From the NCBI GenBank assembly GCA_021205375.1, contig JAJPXR010000224.1, forward strand, positions 1 through 8,950: DNA of 8,950 bases, read 5' to 3'. The position numbers and the translations under genes were made by a program. Under the pieces are notes generated by a model. The model saw only the letters and a program-made list of their open reading frames with translations, had not been told where the DNA came from and did no database searches. This document shows, one piece after another, positions 1 to 6,139 of the stretch (positions are counted from its first letter, which is position 1; each line of letters opens with the position of its first letter). This DNA is from Clostridiales bacterium. GTDB taxonomy: Bacteria > Bacillota > Clostridia > Oscillospirales > Oscillospiraceae.

Positions 1-34
1 TTTCTATTATAGCATATTTCGGGGGATGCGTGAG
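1..34 (-). promoter_or_regulatory. Possible leftward promoter leaving the window
   Basis: On the minus strand, positions 11-6 read TATAAT, preceded by TG plus one base (positions 14-12), which makes a perfect extended -10. The -35 hexamer 17 bases upstream (34-29, CTCACG) is poor, which extended -10 promoters tolerate. The start point would fall just outside the left edge, so it would drive a gene that cannot be seen. It could also be a chance match in AT-rich DNA. Confidence 0.35.
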
Positions 35-96
35 ATTTAATCAGAGGTTCCCTATATAAAGAGCTGGGCTTGGGAAAAAGAAGACGCAGTAACAGT

Positions 97-123
97 GAGG
101 CCAGGGGAAACTCTGGCGTCCTC
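97..123. other. Hairpin in the left intergenic region
   Basis: GAGGCCAG (97-104) pairs with CTGG (113-116) and CCTC (120-123), with a three-base bulge (117-119) and an eight-base loop. No T-tract follows, so it is not a standard terminator. It sits in DNA without a supported reading frame. It could be part of an RNA leader or a structured RNA, but no known RNA family was recognised. Confidence 0.35.
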
Positions 124-150
124 TATTGAAGCAGCATCCTGAAGGGTTTA

Positions 151-180
151 TTGCAAAACGCTCAAACGACCTGATATCAT
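151..180 (+). promoter_or_regulatory. Candidate promoter before the structured region
   Basis: TTGCAA (151-156) and TATCAT (175-180) are separated by 18 bases. The -10 is preceded by TG plus one base (172-174), giving an extended -10. Transcription would start at about 187, right at the base of the long stem that begins at 189. That placement is the main reason for listing it. Confidence 0.35.
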
Positions 181-188
181 ATCAAACC

Positions 189-293
189 CGTTTGGCACTT
201 TGGTTTCGCTATAACATGCCTCAGTTTGCCCGGAGTGCGTCAAAAGCGTTCGGGGCGTTTGCGCAGAGAGCAAACGCCGGAAGTGCCAGAACG
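189..293 (+). ncRNA. Possible structured RNA of unknown family
   Basis: A long-range stem pairs CGTT (189-192) with AACG (290-293) and GGCACTT (194-200) with AAGTGCC (281-287) around a small internal loop, giving 11 pairs. Inside it is a perfect 9-bp hairpin, GGCGTTTGC (254-262) with GCAAACGCC (270-278), over a seven-base loop. AGTGC at 236-240 could compete for the same GCACT (195-199), so two alternative folds are possible. A candidate promoter ends just before position 189. No SRP RNA, 6S RNA, tmRNA, RNase P or common riboswitch motif was recognised. It may instead be part of the leader of the carboxypeptidase gene at 543. The structure is seen; the existence of an RNA is inferred. Confidence 0.3.
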
Positions 294-336
294 TTCACAC
301 TCTGAAATTTTTCGCAAATTTTCTCCTACTTTCCCA

Positions 337-365
337 TTGCAGTCTGCTCTTTCACCTGTTATAAT
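337..365 (+). promoter_or_regulatory. Candidate sigma-A promoter for the first carboxypeptidase
   Basis: A perfect TATAAT lies at 360-365, with TTGCAG (337-342) upstream at the ideal 17-base spacing. The -35 matches consensus in only three of six bases. Transcription would start near 372, giving a 5' leader of about 170 bases before the ATG at 543 that includes the hairpin at 479-498. Confidence 0.5.
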
Positions 366-381
366 GATTTTTGGTTGTTTC

Positions 382-410
382 TTGACAATTTGCATACACA
401 TGTACACATG
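382..410 (+). promoter_or_regulatory. Second candidate promoter with a tandem 8-base repeat
   Basis: A perfect TTGACA is at 382-387. The -10 is weak: ACACAT (404-409), 16 bases downstream and preceded by TG plus one base. The -10 area is formed by two adjacent copies of TACACATG (395-402 and 403-410), which could be a binding site for a regulator. It lies downstream of the TATAAT at 360-365, so the two may be alternative starts for the gene at 543. Confidence 0.35.
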
Positions 411-478
411 AACCTTCCACTGTGCAGAGGGCGTTTCCCACTCGACACGGTTTCACCGGAAATGCTGCGAACCACCAA

Positions 479-498
479 TCGCCGCAAGGAGGCGGCGA
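479..498 (+). promoter_or_regulatory. Leader hairpin presenting AAGGAG in its loop
   Basis: TCGCCGC (479-485) pairs perfectly with GCGGCGA (492-498), and the six-base loop is AAGGAG, a near-ideal Shine-Dalgarno sequence. It is about 50 bases upstream of the ATG at 543, too far to serve that start, and no ATG, GTG or TTG sits at a workable distance after it. No T-run follows. It may be a regulatory leader element or an mRNA-stabilising stem. Confidence 0.4.
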
Positions 499-542
499 CT
501 TTCCCGCTGCACAGTCCCAGATAACAAATTTGACTGATTTTT

Positions 543-1922
543 ATGAGAAAAATACGTTTTAGTGTCCTGTTGGTTTTGACCCTTTTCTGCTGCGGCCTGT
601 TGACGGCCCCCGCCCAGGCAGCGGAGTATACCCCCGCCACCTCATCCGAGCTGGTCAGCGACATGGAAGTCAACTGTGGCTCCTGTTTGCTGGTGGAGAT
701 GAACACCGACGCCGTTCTCTACGGCCAGGACAACAGCGAGCAGATCTACCCGGCCAGCGTCACCAAGATCCTCACCGCGCTGGTGGTGCTCCAGCACGTC
801 AAGGCGGGGGACCTGGAGTTGGACACCGTCGTCACCGCCAGCAGCACCTTCAAACAGGGGCTGACCTCCCAGGCGGCGCTGGGCAACATCGCCACAGGAG
901 AGCAATTGACGGTGCGGAGCCTGCTGTATATGCTCCTGCTGTCCTCCCACTGCGACGCGGCCAATGTGCTGGCCGAGGCGGTCAGCGGGTCCATCGAGGA
1001 CTTCGCGGAGGAGATGAACGAGACCGCCGCCGCCCTGGGCTGCACCGGCTCCAACTTCGTCAACCCCAGCGGTCTGCACAATAAAAACCACTACACCACC
1101 TGCGACGACCTGTACCGCATCGCCAAGGCCGCCTACCAGTTCAAAACCTTCCGGAAGATTATCGGCACCACGTCCTACACCGTCCCTGCCACCAACGTCT
1201 CTTCCGCGCGGAAGCTGTACAACACCAACGCCCTGATCAGCGACCACTCCTATTCCAACTACCTCTACGACTACTGCGTGGGCGGCAAGACCGGCTCCAC
1301 CTACCTGGCGGGATACTGCCTGCTCTCCTTCGCGGAGAAGGACGGCGAGACCCTTTGCTGCGTGATGATGGGCTGCAACTGGCTCATCAACCTGGACGGC
1401 AGCCGGGACCGGCTGCAATTCTCCGAGAGCGTCCGGCTCTACGAGTGGGGGTTTGAGAATTTCAGCCCGGTGACGCTGGTGGAGGAAGGCTCCGCCCAGG
1501 CCACCATCCCGGTGGAGGACGGCAAGGACGCGGACTCCGTGGAGCTGCTGGCCTCCGGCAGCCTGACCACCTACCTGCCCAACGACGTGGACGCCGCCGA
1601 CCTGACCTATGAGACCGAGCTGCCCGACTCCATCCAGGCCCCCGTTACCGCGGGGGAGACGGTGGGGACGCTGACCGTCTCGCTAGACGGCGTCACCTAC
1701 GGCACCGTGGAGCTGCTGGCCGCCGAGGAGGTGGAGCGGCTGCCCCCCATCCTGACTCACCTCCGGTCCCTCAGCGAGACCGCCGAGCCGTTCCCCACAG
1801 CCGCCGTAGCAGCGGGGAGCCTTGTGGGGCTGGTGCTGCTGTTCTTCCTGGTGCAGGCCCTCCGGCGGCGATATCACCGCTGGCAGAAGCGGAAACGTTC
1901 CCCGAATAACAAAAAGAAATAA
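543..1922 (+). CDS. D-Ala-D-Ala carboxypeptidase, DacF-like (S11), altered SxN motif
   Basis: This 459-residue exported protein is of the low-molecular-weight penicillin-binding protein family (peptidase S11), which removes the terminal D-alanine from peptidoglycan stem peptides outside the membrane. The signal peptide spans about 1-27 (AQA-AE cleavage). The catalytic SxxK is S72-V-T-K75 and the KTG motif is K249-T-G251. The second motif, normally S-x-N, reads S135-H-C137, so its asparagine is missing. A PBP5_C-like beta domain occupies about 305-395. A single membrane helix (about 420-439) and a very basic tail anchor the C-terminus with the tail inside. Ten cysteines lie in the outer domain, unusually many. 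The ATG at 543 is the only sensible start, because an in-frame stop precedes it at 531; no clear Shine-Dalgarno lies at normal distance. The gene at 2138 is a paralogue. Family assignment is firm; activity is uncertain because of the SxN change. Confidence 0.93.
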   Translation: MRKIRFSVLLVLTLFCCGLLTAPAQAAEYTPATSSELVSDMEVNCGSCLLVEMNTDAVLYGQDNSEQIYPASVTKILTALVVLQHVKAGDLELDTVVTASSTFKQGLTSQAALGNIATGEQLTVRSLLYMLLLSSHCDAANVLAEAVSGSIEDFAEEMNETAAALGCTGSNFVNPSGLHNKNHYTTCDDLYRIAKAAYQFKTFRKIIGTTSYTVPATNVSSARKLYNTNALISDHSYSNYLYDYCVGGKTGSTYLAGYCLLSFAEKDGETLCCVMMGCNWLINLDGSRDRLQFSESVRLYEWGFENFSPVTLVEEGSAQATIPVEDGKDADSVELLASGSLTTYLPNDVDAADLTYETELPDSIQAPVTAGETVGTLTVSLDGVTYGTVELLAAEEVERLPPILTHLRSLSETAEPFPTAAVAAGSLVGLVLLFFLVQALRRRYHRWQKRKRSPNNKKK

Positions 1923-2137
1923 TGCCTATCCCTTTGAATCAACTCTGGTGAGAGATCCTGCATTTTCAAGTGAGTTTTTGCTGGAAAATGTTAGTATAAC
2001 GCTCTCTTTTGCACCAAAATATGTGTAGGGGCGGCCAAGGGCCGCTCTCACGAGAATCGAATGGAACGGTTAAAGTTGGTACAAAGGGATAACCGGTAAA
2101 AAAATTGCATCCATTGCTCCGTGAGAGGATTTTTCCA
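1923..2137 (+). promoter_or_regulatory. Intergenic region between paralogues with a weak promoter
   Basis: This stretch has no gene and no T-tailed terminator after 1922, so read-through from the first carboxypeptidase gene is possible. TATAAC at 1995-2000 could be a -10 for the second gene, but no good -35 sits 16-18 bases upstream. An inverted repeat, CGGTTA (2067-2072) with TAACCG (2090-2095), lies between the repeat-like hairpin and the ribosome-binding site and could be an operator or leader stem. Confidence 0.3.
2023..2051. repeat. GC-rich palindrome, likely dispersed intergenic repeat
   Basis: GCGGCC (2031-2036) and GGCCGC (2040-2045) form a perfect stem over AAG. It extends outward through G-C and G-U pairs to GTG (2023-2025) and CAC (2049-2051). 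Sequences starting GTAGGGGCGG followed by a GC palindrome are recalled as common intergenic repeats in Oscillospirales genomes. Only one copy is visible here, so the repeat status is inferred. No T-run follows, so it is not a typical terminator. Confidence 0.45.
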
Positions 2138-3535
2138 ATGAAAAAACGTTCCTTTTTCTCCCTGTTTCTGATTTTTGCCCTGGTGGTCTCTCTGCTGACC
2201 CCCACCGCCTCCGCCTCCTCGTCTGCAATACTGGACGACATGGAAATCGACGCCCAGGCCGCCCTGCTGGTGGACATGGACACCGACGTGGTGCTCTACT
2301 CCAACAACGCAGACGAGGCCATCTGCCCCGCCAGTCTGACCAAGGTGATGACCGCCCTGCTGGTCTTTGAGCACATCGAGGCGGGGGACCTGTCCCTGGA
2401 CGATAAGATCACCGCCTACGACGACTGCTGGTTTGACCTGGACTCCACCTCCAGTAACCAGAACATCCAGCCCGGTGAGGTCATGACGGTGGAGGACCTG
2501 CTCTACTGTATGCTGGTGGCCTCCGCGAACGAGGCGGCCAATATCCTGGCCGAGACGGTCAGCGGCTCCACCGACAGCTTTGTGGAGGAGATGAACGCCC
2601 GCGCCAAAGCGCTGGGCTGCACCAGCACCAACTTTGTCAACACCCACGGGATGCCCGACGATGACCACTACAGCTCCTGCAGCGACCTCTACCTGATTGC
2701 CAAGGCCGCCATGGGTTACAGCACGTTCCGGGAGATCGTCTCCACCACGGAGTATTACGTGGACGCCACCAACCTCTCGGAGAGGCGGCACTTCTTCAAC
2801 ACCAACGGCCTGCTCTCCAACCTGCGTTACAGCGGCTATGTGTACAGCTCCTGCATCGGCATCAAGACCGGCACCACCGACGAGGGGGGCTACAACCTGC
2901 TGGCCGCGGCGGAGCAGAGCGACAAGACGCTGATCTCCGTGGTCATCGGCTGTGAACCCACCACTGCGTCGGACGGCACGGTCAATTACACCCACTTCTC
3001 CGAAAGCTCCCGGCTGCTCCAGTGGGGCTTTGACAACTTCTCCACCATCACCATCGTGGACAAGAAGGACACCTACGGCTCGGTCCCCGTCACCCTGTCC
3101 ACCGATGCGGACTCGGTCAGTGTGGCCCCGGAGGAGAGCATTGAGGCGGAGCTGCCCAACGACATCACCGCCGACAGCTTCACCGTCGTCCCCACCCTAC
3201 GCAGCTCGGTAGAGGCTCCGGTGGAGGCGGGCGACGTGCTGGGGACGCTGGTGCTGTACCTGGACGGCGAGGAGTACGCAGCGGTGAACCTGATCGCCGT
3301 CAACGACGTGGAAGCCTCCGTGTTCCTCAAGCGCAAGGCTATGGTGATGGACCTGCTCTCCCGCTGGTATATCAAGGCGCTGCTGGTCCTTGTGGCGGTG
3401 GCGATTTTGGCGCTGATTTTGCGGCTGACCCTGTTCCGCAAGGCCCGGCGCAACCGCTATGGCAGCTATTCCGGCGGACGGCGCGGTGGGCGCAGTGGCG
3501 GCGGCTACCGGGGCAGTCGGCGGCGGAGACGGTAA
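2138..3535 (+). CDS. D-Ala-D-Ala carboxypeptidase, DacF-like (S11), Arg/Gly-rich tail
   Basis: This 465-residue exported penicillin-binding protein trims the last D-alanine from peptidoglycan stem peptides and so controls cross-linking. The signal peptide covers about residues 1-26 (ASA-SS). All three active-site motifs are intact: S66-L-T-K69, S129-A-N131 and K243-T-G245. A PBP5_C-like domain follows at about 300-390, then one membrane helix (about 411-433) and a cytoplasmic tail made largely of arginine and glycine, ending in five arginines. The ATG at 2138 is chosen because GAGAGGA (2123-2129) sits eight bases upstream and a signal peptide starts at once; a TTG at 2105 would add 11 residues that spoil it. 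It is collinear with the preceding paralogue, sharing patterns such as WGF-(D/E)-NFS. With intact motifs it is the better candidate for the active enzyme of the pair. Confidence 0.95.
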   Translation: MKKRSFFSLFLIFALVVSLLTPTASASSSAILDDMEIDAQAALLVDMDTDVVLYSNNADEAICPASLTKVMTALLVFEHIEAGDLSLDDKITAYDDCWFDLDSTSSNQNIQPGEVMTVEDLLYCMLVASANEAANILAETVSGSTDSFVEEMNARAKALGCTSTNFVNTHGMPDDDHYSSCSDLYLIAKAAMGYSTFREIVSTTEYYVDATNLSERRHFFNTNGLLSNLRYSGYVYSSCIGIKTGTTDEGGYNLLAAAEQSDKTLISVVIGCEPTTASDGTVNYTHFSESSRLLQWGFDNFSTITIVDKKDTYGSVPVTLSTDADSVSVAPEESIEAELPNDITADSFTVVPTLRSSVEAPVEAGDVLGTLVLYLDGEEYAAVNLIAVNDVEASVFLKRKAMVMDLLSRWYIKALLVLVAVAILALILRLTLFRKARRNRYGSYSGGRRGGRSGGGYRGSRRRRR

Positions 3536-3571
3536 AGCGAACTTGCGCCAACAGCGTTTCACAGACATTGC

Positions 3572-3605
3572 AACAGCCCTCCTTGTTGGAGGGCTGTTTT
3601 GCTTT
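3572..3605 (+). terminator. Intrinsic terminator of the carboxypeptidase genes
   Basis: An 11-bp perfect stem (3572-3582 with 3588-3598; core CAGCCCTCC/GGAGGGCTG) closes on a TTGTT loop and runs into TTTTGCTTT. It lies 37 bases after the stop codon at 3535 and is a textbook Rho-independent terminator. Confidence 0.9.
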
Positions 3606-3720
3606 GGGGCCAGATGCTTTACCTGGCTCCAACATTTATGATAAAACCAAAGCTGGAGGCAGCGGACCTCTGTCCCGCCGCCACCCCTCCCGTTCTGCTG
3701 CGGCGTAAGACACGAAAAAA
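3606..3720. other. Gene-free spacer with two further hairpins
   Basis: GGGGCCAG (3606-3613) can pair with CTGGCTCC (3623-3630), including one G-U pair, just after the terminator. CGCCGC (3676-3681) can pair with GCGGCG (3700-3705) over an 18-base loop. Neither has a T-tail on the plus strand. No coding sequence is supported here; the stretch separates two convergent transcription units. Confidence 0.3.
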
Positions 3721-3750
3721 GACTGAAACCTGTTACAGTTTCAGTCCTTT
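3715..3750. terminator. Bidirectional terminator between tRNA-Ser and the plus-strand genes
   Basis: GACTGAAAC (3721-3729) pairs perfectly with GTTTCAGTC (3738-3746) over an eight-base loop. On the minus strand the stem is followed by a run of T residues (complement of the A-run ending at 3720), just downstream of the tRNA 3' end at 3754. On the plus strand it is followed by CTTTTC. It therefore ends the tRNA transcript and can back up the terminator at 3572. Confidence 0.85.
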
Positions 3751-3753
3751 TCT

Positions 3754-3844
3754 TGGCGCAGAAGAAGGGATTTGAACCCTTGAGACGCTATCAACGCCTA
3801 CACGATTTCCAATCGTGCGCCTTCGACCACTCAGCCACTTCTGC
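3754..3844 (-). tRNA. tRNA-Ser (anticodon GGA)
   Basis: Read on the minus strand, the gene starts GCAGAAG at 3844 and ends CTTCTGC, discriminator G and an encoded CCA at 3754. The acceptor stem is perfect. The anticodon stem CACGA/TCGTG encloses TTGGAAA, giving anticodon GGA (complement of 3808-3810), which reads serine codons UCC and UCU. A long variable arm, typical of class II tRNAs, precedes the T arm (AAGGG, TTCAAAT loop, CCCTT). It has its own promoter upstream and a terminator directly downstream, so it is a single-gene unit lying convergent to the carboxypeptidase genes. Confidence 0.97.
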
Positions 3845-3887
3845 ACCTGGCGATTGCTCGATTGCCGCTTTCCCAACGGCAAGAATT

Positions 3888-3915
3888 ATTATACCAGCCA
3901 AACGGAAAAAGTCAA
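3888..3915 (-). promoter_or_regulatory. Promoter of tRNA-Ser
   Basis: On the minus strand TTGACT (3915-3910) and a perfect TATAAT (3893-3888) are 16 bases apart. The start would be near 3881, about 37 bases before the mature tRNA 5' end, leaving a leader for RNase P to remove. The spacer 3916-3974, between this promoter and the glycosidase stop codon, is AT-rich with several A/T runs but no clear GC-stemmed terminator. Read-through from the glycosidase gene into the tRNA is therefore possible. Confidence 0.8.
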
Positions 3916-3974
3916 GCACTTTTTTTCGTTTGTCGCAAAGTTTTTTTGAGCAGTCGCCAGAAAAAACCAATGAT

Positions 3975-6122
3975 TTACACCTGCGGCTCCAGCTCAAAGG
4001 CGAAGATGCGGGCCATCACGGGGGCGGGGAAGTCCACGGTCAGCGTCCCGGCCTTCTCGTCCCACCGGAAGGCGCAGGCCCCGGCGGGGTAGGCGCAGGA
4101 GACCTGCGCGGCCCGTCTCGCCCAGCGGGGAAGGGGCACGGTCAAGCTGCTCTCGTCCCCGCCCCGCCGCCAGAGGGCCAGGTAGCCCACCGCTTCGTCC
4201 TCCAGCGCCAGGGCAGACCAAATATCCCGGTAATCGGACAGGCCCAGGGGCCAGAAGGGGACAGCGTTTTTCAGGTGGGCGCGGATGGACTTGTACCAGG
4301 CGATACCCTGGTGGACATAGGCCAGCCGCTCCGGGGACAGCTCCGCCAGGTGGCCGCTCTGGTGGACCCGCAGCAGCAGGGCGTTCACCATATTAAAGAC
4401 CGTCTCCTCCACGTCCCCGTCCCGCATGGGGTAGGACCACACCGCCGCCTGTTCCGGGGTGACGGCGGCGGGGGCGTTGGCGGCAATGGTGGCGTACATC
4501 CGGTAGTCCTCGGTGTCGCTGGTGGACTGGATGGAGTACCGGGAAAGCATGGCGTAGTCCATGCGCAGACCGCCGGAGCTGCAATTCTCAATCACCAGGC
4601 CGGGGTAACGGGCAAACACCCCCTCCAGCCAGCGGAGGTACGCCCGCTCGTGCTGCAACAGGCCGTCCCCCACGCTGTCGGCGCGGACCTCGGTGCCGAT
4701 GCCCGGCTCGATGTTGTAGTCCATTTTAATGTAGCCTACGCCGTAGTCCTCCACCACCCGGCGCACCACCTCGTTCACGTGGTCGATGACCTGGGGATTG
4801 CGGAAATCCAGTTGGAAACGGCTGCGGTCATAGACCCTTTTGCCGTGGCGCAGGAAGAACCAGTCGTCCGGCACTCGCTCCGCCAGGGGACAGTGGATGC
4901 CCATGCTCTCCAGCTCCAGCCACACGCCGGGGACCATCCCCTTGCTGCGGATGTAATCGGTGAGCTGGCGCAACCCATTTGGAAAGCGCTCCCGGCTCTC
5001 CTGCCACTCGCCCACGCTGTCCCACCAGAAGCCGGGAGAGTACCACCCCGCGTCGATGACGTAGTATTCGCACCCGGCCTCCGCCGCCGCGTCGATGAGG
5101 GGCAGCTCCTTCTCGGTGGTGGGGTCCCCAAAGAGGCAGTTCATGTAGTCGTTGAAGATGACGGGCAGGTCCTCGTCGTCGGCGTTGGGGCGGCGGATCA
5201 GCCGCCGGTAGCGGGTCAGAGCGGCCATGGCCGTGTCGAAGGAGTTTTCGGTGGTCCCCACCGCCACGGGGACGGTGGTGAAGCTGTCCCCCGGCTGCAA
5301 ATCAACGCTCCAGTGGGATTGCAGCTCCGTGGGGCCGCTGAGACCCAGACAGAAGTGACCGTTGTAGTCGCTCAGCTCCGCCAGCCAGGAACCGTTGTGT
5401 TCGATTTGCCAGAACAGGGCGGAATCAGCCCCGCTGTTGGCCAGATAGCCCATGGGCAGAAACTCCTTGGTGGACCAGTGACCGGTGTTCTGGACGCAGA
5501 AGGACTTGGAGGTGCGGGGCGTAGGCATGGTGGGCTGGCTGCATTGCAGCCCCAGGTCGGGGAAGGTGTACCGCTTCCAGTTCATCTCTTTCATCCAACT
5601 GTTGTGGGGGAGGAGCAGGGACATCTTCTCGTCCGCGGGGAGGGCGGATTCCTTCTCCACCCCCTGATAGAAGAAAGAAGAAACATATTCCAGTGTCTGC
5701 ACCTCTGTCCCACGGTTCTCCACCCGGCTGGAGCAGCGCACCACCGGCAGGTCGCCGTAAAACTGCATCCAGGACGTCACCCGCAGTCCGGTCTCGTCGT
5801 CCTCCTGCACGAAGGTCAGCAGGCGGCCCGTCTCGTTTTCCTCGTCCCGGTGGGAGACGTACCGCAGGGCGTAGCCGGGGGCGGTGACCAGGTGCTTGTT
5901 GCCTTGGCGCTCATAGGGTCGGTTGTAGCCGGAGACCTGCACCTGCACCAGCGGCCAGCCCTGGGTCAGGTAGTCCGGTCCCCAGGGGTCCGGCTCCTTT
6001 TGGGTGATGAGGTCGGATTCCTCCAGCGGGTTGGGGGAAAAGTGGAGGAATTTCAACTGCCCCGCCGGGGTGACGCAAAATTCCAGGTGGACGCCGTTGT
6101 GGAAGATGGAAATTCGGTTCAT
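3975..6122 (-). CDS. GH36 alpha-galactosidase-like glycosidase
   Basis: The 715-residue protein has the layout of glycoside hydrolase family 36: an N-terminal beta-sandwich (about 1-300), a central TIM barrel (about 310-620) and a small C-terminal beta domain. The predicted nucleophile is D468 in I-K-M-D-Y-N, matching the family K-x-D-x-N motif. ENCSSGGLRMD (512-522) matches the substrate-binding loop, and D536 in S-T-S-D is the probable acid/base, at a spacing typical of characterised members. There is no signal peptide, so it should act in the cytoplasm on imported alpha-galactosides such as melibiose or raffinose-type sugars. The usual DDGW motif reads D357-A-G-W360, so the true substrate may differ. 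The ATG at 6122 has GGAGGTG just upstream. It lies 17 bases after the GTPase-nuclease gene with no terminator between, so the two are probably co-transcribed. Confidence 0.88.
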   Translation of the reverse strand: MNRISIFHNGVHLEFCVTPAGQLKFLHFSPNPLEESDLITQKEPDPWGPDYLTQGWPLVQVQVSGYNRPYERQGNKHLVTAPGYALRYVSHRDEENETGRLLTFVQEDDETGLRVTSWMQFYGDLPVVRCSSRVENRGTEVQTLEYVSSFFYQGVEKESALPADEKMSLLLPHNSWMKEMNWKRYTFPDLGLQCSQPTMPTPRTSKSFCVQNTGHWSTKEFLPMGYLANSGADSALFWQIEHNGSWLAELSDYNGHFCLGLSGPTELQSHWSVDLQPGDSFTTVPVAVGTTENSFDTAMAALTRYRRLIRRPNADDEDLPVIFNDYMNCLFGDPTTEKELPLIDAAAEAGCEYYVIDAGWYSPGFWWDSVGEWQESRERFPNGLRQLTDYIRSKGMVPGVWLELESMGIHCPLAERVPDDWFFLRHGKRVYDRSRFQLDFRNPQVIDHVNEVVRRVVEDYGVGYIKMDYNIEPGIGTEVRADSVGDGLLQHERAYLRWLEGVFARYPGLVIENCSSGGLRMDYAMLSRYSIQSTSDTEDYRMYATIAANAPAAVTPEQAAVWSYPMRDGDVEETVFNMVNALLLRVHQSGHLAELSPERLAYVHQGIAWYKSIRAHLKNAVPFWPLGLSDYRDIWSALALEDEAVGYLALWRRGGDESSLTVPLPRWARRAAQVSCAYPAGACAFRWDEKAGTLTVDFPAPVMARIFAFELEPQV

Positions 6123-6126
6123 ATAG

Positions 6127-6133
6127 CACCTCC
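6127..6133 (-). promoter_or_regulatory. Ribosome-binding site in the 17-base gap
   Basis: The minus-strand reading is GGAGGTG, four bases before the ATG at 6122. It fills much of the short gap after the stop codon at 6142-6140. Together with the lack of a terminator, this supports co-transcription and fixes the glycosidase start. Confidence 0.85.
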
Positions 6134-6139
6134 GCCATG

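Noticed and set aside
226..411. 61-codon plus-strand frame in the left intergenic region
   Set aside because: It has no convincing ribosome-binding site, covers the promoter signals and the hairpin at 254-278, and gives an arginine/serine-rich peptide of no recognisable type.
2048..2995. 315-codon minus-strand frame over the second carboxypeptidase, and a 258-codon one at 642-1418
   Set aside because: Both mirror GC-rich coding sequence, are low in complexity (G, V, H, Q) and show no recognisable domain; the sense strand is clearly coding.
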